The notes beneath the pieces are model-generated. The model saw only the letters and a program-made list of their open reading frames with translations. It did not search any database and was not told the DNA's origin. Source: Mariaggregatimicrobium sp964498785 (GTDB taxonomy: Bacteria > Zhuqueibacterota > Zhuqueibacteria > Thermofontimicrobiales > Thiofontviventaceae). Taken from it: 48,823 nucleotides of DNA. Positions within the stretch are counted from its first letter, which is position 1. Every line of letters starts with the position of its first letter. Location: positions 1 through 48,823 of the forward strand of contig CAZCJL010000047.1 in the NCBI GenBank assembly GCA_964498785.1, written 5' to 3'. Positions 43,399 through 48,823 of this stretch are shown here, one piece after another. Both the position numbers and the translations under genes were made by a program.

Positions 43399-45759
43399 TC
43401 AGTCAATAATTTCAAGACTTATGATGAAATTTCGCCCGGGGCTATTTATTCCGGAACCATGCTCACGGTAATTATAATCCAGCAAGTTTTCTAAAGCAAT
43501 ATGCATATTTATTCCTTTATCAATGGAAAGGCCGGCGCGAATGTTTAACGTGTACCATCCCGGAGTCCCGTTGACAGGAATGCGGGGATCATCGGCGTCA
43601 TCATCGGAGAGCCGATCCTGCTTTCCTGCAAATCTGGCGTAAAATTCAACATGATACGCTGAATCCGTCCACCTCATGCCTGCTAATCCGAATATCGGCG
43701 GGATCCCTCCCACCGGTTCGGCCAGCGATGTATTTTGTCCATACGTTGCGGTAAAAGAAGAACGGAACATCAATTTTTTATGGATTGAATAATTCAGCGC
43801 ACATTCCAGGCCGCGAATGTATGCCTTTCCCACATTCATTTTTGATTTTATCTTGTAAATAATTCCCTCCATTTCTAAAAATGGAGAACCGCTATATAAT
43901 GCACCCACGCTGGCAATGAGATCAGAAATATGCGTATAATATGCAAACGCCTCGGCGCTCAATTTATCCGAATTCATTCTAATGCCAAAATCACCACTGA
44001 TTATTTTTTCCGGTTCTAATGACGAATTCGGAACTTCAAAAATCTCTCCTTTGGATTCACCTAACTTTGTAATATCACTTAAATTTGGAGCGCGAAATGC
44101 CTGTCCCAAATTCCCATTCAGCGAGATGTGATCATTAATCCGATAGATGGCTCCCAAACTTCCGGTCAGTGACTGAAAGTCCTGTTCAACTACGCCGAGA
44201 TTGATTACAGCCAGGGAATCATAAGGAATTTCAAAGTTAGTCGTAAAAAAACTATACCTCAGCCCTGCGGTCAGTGTAAACCGGTTGTGCAGGTGCATTT
44301 CATCCTGTGCAAATAGACCGATACTAGTATATTTTGCGCCGTCAGGATAGCGTCCGCGTACATCGTTGTTTTTTTCACCCCCGGCTGGCTCCATAAACAT
44401 CCGGCTGCTGTTAACATTATCAACATAAATGTCTGAACCAACCGTGAAAATGTGTTGATTAAAAACCGAATTTCCCTGAATTGTAAATCCAAGTGTTCGA
44501 ACCTTGTCCAACTCTTTCGTCAATGCCGACACACTTTCTTTCTGAATCTCGCGACCCTCTTCCTGCTGATGAAGTGAAATCGCGGCCCGCCATGATGTTA
44601 TAAATTTTAATGGAGATTGATTTTGGTAGATCAGATATAGCAAATCGCGATTTTGCGGTTGATAAATCCAGCGATAATAATTGTTGTTTTCGTATTTATC
44701 ATAGCGCGGGACATCGACCTGGCGGGAATGCTGATATGCCAGAATTACGGATTGCTGTGGATTTGGATGATATACCAGCCGGCTGTCAAAATCATACGCT
44801 TTATAACCGGATGGACTTTGCTTCAATCTATTTGTTGAATTTTCCAGCGATGGATGGCTACTATTTTTACCACGACGCAGATCGTCAAAATCTTTTATGC
44901 TGAATCCTGTCTGCAATGCCAGCGAGTGATTTCTAACCGATATTTCCGAGCGTGTCGTCCGCTCATTATCTGCTGAAGCGTATCTGCCCAAAAAACGATA
45001 CCCGGTTTGCCAGCCAACACTTTCTTCCAGTGGCGCTATTTGGGTCGTGATCAAATTTATAGTTCCTCCGAGCGCATCACTACCATACAACACAGAGGTT
45101 GGTCCTCGTACGACCTCGATCTGCTCGATCATGTTCTGGTCCACTGTTGTCAAATATTGATGATTCCCAAGACGATAGGTGGAATTGTTCAACCGAATAC
45201 CATCGACAAGCAACAAAATCTGGTTAGAACTAAACCCGCGAATAATTGCAGATCCACCGCCATGATTTGTTTTTTGAACAAAAATCCCGGTTTCTTCCCG
45301 GAGGGCTTCGGCGCTGGTCTTCGCGTCTCGTTCTGTTATCCGCGCTGCCGAGACAACGTTCATCGGTCGCGGGACTTCCATTCGTTCCCGAGCCGAACGG
45401 CTTGCTGTTACCACCAAATCGCCTAATTGCAGAACCGTTGCTTGTAATTTAATTGAACCTAAATCGAGATGCTGATTTTCTTTCAATTGAACTTCGGAAA
45501 TTGTTTCAGATCGGAATCCAATGTGGTCAAATTTCAACGAATATGTTCCAGCCGGAATATTCCTGAACTCAAAATAGCCATTTCCATCAGTCACATCGCC
45601 TTGACCGTGATTCGTAATGATCACATGTAAATCCGGTATTGGCAAATACTGGCTATTTACCACAAATCCACTTATCGATGATGCACTTATATTTAGGACA
45701 AATCCCAAAAATGAACTAAGAAATACTACCAAAGACCAATTTTTTACTTTTTTACTCAA
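43399..45759 (-). CDS. TonB-dependent receptor with carboxypeptidase-regulatory-like domain (heme/siderophore type)
   Basis: This is a 786-aa outer-membrane transporter. A signal peptide (WSLVVFLSSFLGFVLNISAS) is followed by a carboxypeptidase-regulatory-like beta sandwich (SGFVVNSQYLPIPDLHV, NGYFEFRNIPAGTYSLKF). The TonB-box/plug region follows (DLVVTASRSARERMEVPRP, EEVVRGPTSVLYGSDALGG-like EVVRGPTSVLYGSDALGGT). The barrel has YREHGSGINSPGRNF near the end. The plug wording resembles receptors for heme, vitamin B12 or siderophores. No ligand-specific neighbours are seen. The start is TTG, since no ATG precedes the signal peptide and AGGA lies about 8 nt before it. It belongs to a different receptor subfamily from the pair at 21-25 kb. 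Confidence 0.9.
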   Translation of the reverse strand: MSKKVKNWSLVVFLSSFLGFVLNISASSISGFVVNSQYLPIPDLHVIITNHGQGDVTDGNGYFEFRNIPAGTYSLKFDHIGFRSETISEVQLKENQHLDLGSIKLQATVLQLGDLVVTASRSARERMEVPRPMNVVSAARITERDAKTSAEALREETGIFVQKTNHGGGSAIIRGFSSNQILLLVDGIRLNNSTYRLGNHQYLTTVDQNMIEQIEVVRGPTSVLYGSDALGGTINLITTQIAPLEESVGWQTGYRFLGRYASADNERTTRSEISVRNHSLALQTGFSIKDFDDLRRGKNSSHPSLENSTNRLKQSPSGYKAYDFDSRLVYHPNPQQSVILAYQHSRQVDVPRYDKYENNNYYRWIYQPQNRDLLYLIYQNQSPLKFITSWRAAISLHQQEEGREIQKESVSALTKELDKVRTLGFTIQGNSVFNQHIFTVGSDIYVDNVNSSRMFMEPAGGEKNNDVRGRYPDGAKYTSIGLFAQDEMHLHNRFTLTAGLRYSFFTTNFEIPYDSLAVINLGVVEQDFQSLTGSLGAIYRINDHISLNGNLGQAFRAPNLSDITKLGESKGEIFEVPNSSLEPEKIISGDFGIRMNSDKLSAEAFAYYTHISDLIASVGALYSGSPFLEMEGIIYKIKSKMNVGKAYIRGLECALNYSIHKKLMFRSSFTATYGQNTSLAEPVGGIPPIFGLAGMRWTDSAYHVEFYARFAGKQDRLSDDDADDPRIPVNGTPGWYTLNIRAGLSIDKGINMHIALENLLDYNYREHGSGINSPGRNFIISLEIID

Positions 45760-45827
45760 TCAAACATTCCTGAATTTAGTTAAAAGAAATTGGATATATT
45801 CATTAAATTGTTCTGTGGGAAGTAAGT

Positions 45828-46511
45828 TCACTTTATTGTAACATTTTTCTTATATGATTCAATACTCCGCCTCAAAAGTGATGTGGCAGCCGAATCATCT
45901 TCAAAACCAGCGGATTCAATTATACAGCCTTTTTTATAATGGATGAACCATTGTTCAATAATTTCCGTCACTCCGGGGTATAATTTTCGCAATCCCGGCA
46001 TTCCGGAAACGCGATACATCGGCGAATTTTCCCGGACAGCAATGAGTTTATCATCCTGTTCCTTATTATCCGTCAATCGCAGAAGACCAATCACTTTTGC
46101 ACGAATAATTGAACCACGGGTTACTGCATGACCCAGGACGATGATATCCAGAGGATCACCATCACCACCCTTCGATCGCGGCAAAAGAGTGCCTGGAATC
46201 ATTCCGTAATTTCCGGGGTAGCCCAAATAATCAACTATTCGAGGCTCTCCATTTTTCATATCCCATTTTAAAAGATCACCAGTTTTCGAGACTTCCCATT
46301 TATCTGTGAAACCCGCTGGAATCTCAACAAAAACATTAACAGTGCTGTCATTAGGCATCGGATCGATTTGCTTATGAATATTAAACGGAAGCGCAATCGT
46401 TGTATTATCGATCTGCCGCATTCCCGGTGCAATGTATGAACTTTTCTGACATTTTTCGCACTGACTCAGGAAGGATAGAAATAAAAATGAAAGCAGAATA
46501 TAACGCCGCAT
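45828..46511 (-). CDS. Family I inorganic pyrophosphatase, exported lipoprotein form
   Basis: This 227-aa protein hydrolyses pyrophosphate to phosphate. The family I active site is present: GDGDPLDIIVLGH carries the metal-binding aspartates, with FVEIPAGFTDKWEVS and YPGNYGMIPGTLL upstream and IVIRA-like SIIRAKVIGLLRLTDNKEQDDKLIAV downstream. The core matches the usual approximately 175-aa cytoplasmic enzyme. The extra N-terminus is a signal (YILLSFLFLSFLSQC) with a cysteine in a weak lipobox (Gln at -1), suggesting an envelope location. It follows the PAP2-family gene by 40 nt on the same strand, hinting at joint extracytoplasmic phosphate metabolism. The family call is firm; the location is inferred. 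Confidence 0.88.
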   Translation of the reverse strand: MRRYILLSFLFLSFLSQCEKCQKSSYIAPGMRQIDNTTIALPFNIHKQIDPMPNDSTVNVFVEIPAGFTDKWEVSKTGDLLKWDMKNGEPRIVDYLGYPGNYGMIPGTLLPRSKGGDGDPLDIIVLGHAVTRGSIIRAKVIGLLRLTDNKEQDDKLIAVRENSPMYRVSGMPGLRKLYPGVTEIIEQWFIHYKKGCIIESAGFEDDSAATSLLRRSIESYKKNVTIK

Positions 46512-46551
46512 TAAGTTCGAGTCCTTATTGTTTTATAAGATGTTATTTTAT

Positions 46552-47313
46552 TTAAAAATAAAAATGAACAACAAAACCGATCGAAGTTGAATAGATTGAG
46601 ATTCTGTTGCTGTGATTGGCGGATTTTTCAGAGAGGCTGCGAGCGCTCAGGTATGCTATCCACCATCCCAAAAGCGATTGCGAGAAATAATGTTTATGAT
46701 CGTTAATACGTGATAATGCAGTCAGCGATGAACAAAGATAAAAGGAATACTTAACAAAGTGGTTTTCGGTAAGGCGTGCGGCGGTCATAAATGGTATCGC
46801 CCCCATAAACGCGTGACCGCTGACAGCGTTATTATCTTTAAAAAACCTCCAGTCCGATGTATTCTCGTACGGTCGGGAAGCGCCCAGCGCCTTCTGCAAA
46901 ACAAGCATCAGTGGAGCGCCCACCAGAACTGACCGCAATGACATCTGCCCCCATTTACTAATCGTTTTTAACTGTCCGGATTCAAAAGGAAATATTCCCA
47001 ACAAAGCAGCTCCGGCATAAACTGGAAACGTTAAACGGCCATTACCAAACGGTTTAACATATTTTGCAAAATCATTTGTTTCCGAATTTCGTATTTCGTT
47101 CTGATACCAGTCCTGAATTCTCCTGTCTGCAGAAGTGTTCGCTAATGTACCAGCAACTCCAAAACCAGCCAAGAAATGGTAGCAGACAGGAGCAGAATAA
47201 AAATTTCGTAAATCCTGTAATATCGTTTGTTTGATGCCGGAACCTGCCGAAATGGTCGCACTAAAGCACGTTAAAACAGATAATAAAAAAAAATAAATAA
47301 TAGAATATCTCAT
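46552..47313 (-). CDS. PAP2-family phosphatase-like envelope protein
   Basis: This is a 253-aa protein with a signal peptide (IIYFFLLSVLTCFSATISAG). The acid phosphatase motifs are recognisable: K...GASRPYENTS, NAVSGHAFMGAIPF and SRINDHKHYFSQSLLGW. PAP2 enzymes dephosphorylate lipid phosphates such as undecaprenyl pyrophosphate. The third motif normally reads SR-x5-H-x3-D. Here the histidine is kept but the final aspartate is glutamine, so catalysis may be altered. Hydrophobic segments are short, suggesting a periplasmic or outer-membrane-attached form rather than a polytopic inner-membrane enzyme. It lies between the phosphofructokinase and pyrophosphatase genes in one direction. The lack of a good ribosome site makes the start uncertain. 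Confidence 0.8.
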   Translation of the reverse strand: MRYSIIYFFLLSVLTCFSATISAGSGIKQTILQDLRNFYSAPVCYHFLAGFGVAGTLANTSADRRIQDWYQNEIRNSETNDFAKYVKPFGNGRLTFPVYAGAALLGIFPFESGQLKTISKWGQMSLRSVLVGAPLMLVLQKALGASRPYENTSDWRFFKDNNAVSGHAFMGAIPFMTAARLTENHFVKYSFYLCSSLTALSRINDHKHYFSQSLLGWWIAYLSARSLSEKSANHSNRISIYSTSIGFVVHFYF

Positions 47314-47354
47314 TCTGCCTGTTATGATTTTTTTTTTATAAATTGAAATAATGT

Positions 47355-48671
47355 TTACTTAAATTCCATTGGTTGTCCTGTTGCCTCTAATACCGATAGC
47401 CAGAGATCACTATCGGGGTCCACACGTTTTCTGCCGGAAGCAGACAGAGTCATTGGAATGTGAACGAGTTTATTATAGTATCGTCCAACAATAAGATCGG
47501 TTTTTCCTGCCATTGCAGCGTGGACAGCAACTTGCGCCAATCGCAAACAGAATACACGATCCTGTGGCGACGCCGGAACACTTCGGATGATATAGCTGGG
47601 ATCGATATATTTCATTGTTATTTGCATATTATTTCGTTGAAAAAAATCTCCGATAACTTGTTTCATGTATAATCCAATATCACCCAGGAGTACATTTCCC
47701 GATGCATCAGTCATACTTTTATCCGTATTCAGATACTCTTGTCCCGCGCCTTCTGCCACAACGATCACTGCGTGACGTCTGCGTTCAAGTCGTTTTTTAA
47801 GAGAATTCAAAAAACCGTTTTCTCCCTCCAAACAGAAAGGAACTTCAGGGATCAGCACAAAATTGACGTCATTCATGGCAAGGGCTGCAAAGCATGCGAT
47901 AAATCCGGATTGGCGGCCCATGAGTTTCACCAGACCGATTCCATTCATGGCGCCCAATGCCTCAGTGTGGGCGCTACTGATTGATTTAACAGCCTCGGAA
48001 AACGCTGTTTCAAAACCAAAGCTCTGGTCGATATACATGATATCGTTATCAATAGTTTTCGGAATCCCAATTACGCTAATTTTCAGATTTCGTCGCTTAA
48101 TTTCCTCAGAAATTTTTAATGCCCCGCGAATAGTGCCGTCACCGCCAATGACGAATAAGATGCTGATGCTCATCCGCTCCAAACAATCGACAATTTCAAC
48201 AGGGTCCTGCTGGCCGCGGGAGGTTCCCAGCATGGTACCGCCATATTTGTGAATATCTTTTACGATTTCCGGGGTCAGATCAAGAACATCATGACTATAT
48301 TTCGGGATGAATCCCTGGTAGCCATAGCGAATTCCATAAATATTTTTCACTTTATAGCGATAGTGTAAATTCATTACTAACCCGCGAATAACATCATTAA
48401 TTCCGGGACAAAGTCCACCACAGGTAACAATTGCACATCGACTTTTAGACGGATCAAAATATATTTTTTTTCGGGGTCCGGCTAATTCAAACGCTGGTAA
48501 TTTTTCTTTATCGGACGCCGCCACAATTGCATTTTTGCTACAATCAAACAATAGCCTGTCATTATCTGTTATATATGTTATCTCTCTATTCACTTGTGGT
48601 AATGTTTTCATAAATGGTGAATCGATTCGACACGGTCCAAGGGAATTAATATTCAGTGAATCAGCATTCAT
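47355..48671 (-). CDS. 6-phosphofructokinase (TP0108/plant-type, probably ATP-dependent)
   Basis: This 438-aa glycolytic enzyme phosphorylates fructose 6-phosphate. Landmarks are VTCGGLCPGINDVIRG (nucleotide loop), FVIGGDGTIRGA (176-184), GIPKTIDNDI with the catalytic aspartate (Asp208) and GLVKLMGRQSGFIA (substrate binding). The two residues that set phosphoryl donor are Gly179 (GGDG, ATP-type) and Lys205 (PKTIDND, PPi-type). This mixed pair is found in the plant/trypanosome/TP0108-like branch, most of whose characterised members use ATP. The start at 48671 is preferred because GGAG lies 6 nt before it; an ATG four codons upstream is possible. It leads a same-strand run with PAP2 and pyrophosphatase genes. 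Confidence 0.92.
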   Translation of the reverse strand: MNADSLNINSLGPCRIDSPFMKTLPQVNREITYITDNDRLLFDCSKNAIVAASDKEKLPAFELAGPRKKIYFDPSKSRCAIVTCGGLCPGINDVIRGLVMNLHYRYKVKNIYGIRYGYQGFIPKYSHDVLDLTPEIVKDIHKYGGTMLGTSRGQQDPVEIVDCLERMSISILFVIGGDGTIRGALKISEEIKRRNLKISVIGIPKTIDNDIMYIDQSFGFETAFSEAVKSISSAHTEALGAMNGIGLVKLMGRQSGFIACFAALAMNDVNFVLIPEVPFCLEGENGFLNSLKKRLERRRHAVIVVAEGAGQEYLNTDKSMTDASGNVLLGDIGLYMKQVIGDFFQRNNMQITMKYIDPSYIIRSVPASPQDRVFCLRLAQVAVHAAMAGKTDLIVGRYYNKLVHIPMTLSASGRKRVDPDSDLWLSVLEATGQPMEFK

Positions 48672-48823
48672 TTTTTTCTCCATTGTATTCGCTAATTTTT
48701 ATTCATGTAAAATAAATTTTCAATATTACAATCTGGTTGTATCTATTTTAATAAAAAATATCATTTCCGAGTATCTTCTCAATATTTTATGGTAGATATG
48801 GGCGATTGCCGCTATGTCGTATT

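Noticed and set aside
47355..48671. PPi-dependent phosphofructokinase call
   Set aside because: The GGDG glycine is the ATP-type residue; only the lysine of PKTIDND is PPi-type.
1..48823. CRISPR arrays, tRNA or rRNA genes, integrated phage or insertion sequences
   Set aside because: No regularly spaced repeats, cloverleaf-like or ribosomal sequence, transposase or integrase was seen on either strand by eye.

Overview
The window is AT-rich chromosomal DNA from a Gram-negative, diderm bacterium. Three TonB-dependent outer-membrane receptors, several lipoproteins and a FeoAB iron importer point to this. Small spacers, frequent AAGGAGG-type ribosome sites, TTGACA/TATAAT-like promoters, secreted fibronectin-like and FecR proteins, a bacterial alpha-2-macroglobulin and an encapsulated-ferritin nanocompartment together suggest the FCB superphylum (Calditrichota/Ignavibacteriota/Marinimicrobia-like). 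That placement is inference from gene content only. I see no rRNA, tRNA, CRISPR array, integrase, transposase or phage module. The only obvious gene decay is a MutS-like remnant.

Layout. 0.2-6.6 kb: a minus-strand cluster of secreted Ig-like protein, FecR-domain protein, large envelope protein and, after a terminator, a CHASE2 adenylate cyclase. 7-11 kb: ROK kinase, HAD phosphatase, two unknown proteins and an aminotransferase. 11.3-16.9 kb: a thioester-containing alpha-2-macroglobulin. 17-18.3 kb: queF-mutM, followed by two inverted-repeat elements. 18.7-20.5 kb: a small membrane protein, then encapsulin and encapsulated ferritin transcribed from a clear promoter. 20.6-20.9 kb: truncated MutS-like gene. 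21.4-30.1 kb: a plus-strand cassette of two paralogous TonB receptors, a YfiR-like periplasmic protein, a CHASE8-HAMP-HisKA_2 kinase and a REC-PAS-PAS-HK-REC hybrid kinase. 30.1-33.1 kb: RNase HIII, radical SAM enzyme and methionine/cystathionine gamma-lyase. 33.6-36.1 kb: a MinD-like ATPase with a C-terminal cysteine cluster and a secreted two-FN3 protein. 36.1-39.2 kb: dtxR-type regulator, feoA, feoB and a Cys-rich FeoB partner. 39.4-41.8 kb: Rad50/SbcC-like ATPase. 41.9-48.7 kb: M19 dipeptidase, a third TonB receptor, lipoprotein pyrophosphatase, PAP2-family protein and a phosphofructokinase.

How the genes may work together. Iron handling recurs: FeoAB under a DtxR-family repressor whose own promoter carries a palindrome over the -10 box, ferritin-like storage in an encapsulin shell, and several TonB receptors. 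The most interesting unit is 21.4-30.1 kb. YfiR-family proteins are known to bind the periplasmic CHASE8 region of YfiN diguanylate cyclases. Here a YfiR homologue abuts a CHASE8 histidine kinase and sits directly behind two outer-membrane receptors. This suggests an outer membrane-to-cytoplasm signalling chain in which the cyclic-di-GMP output is replaced by a phosphorelay. This is a hypothesis from gene order and domain content.
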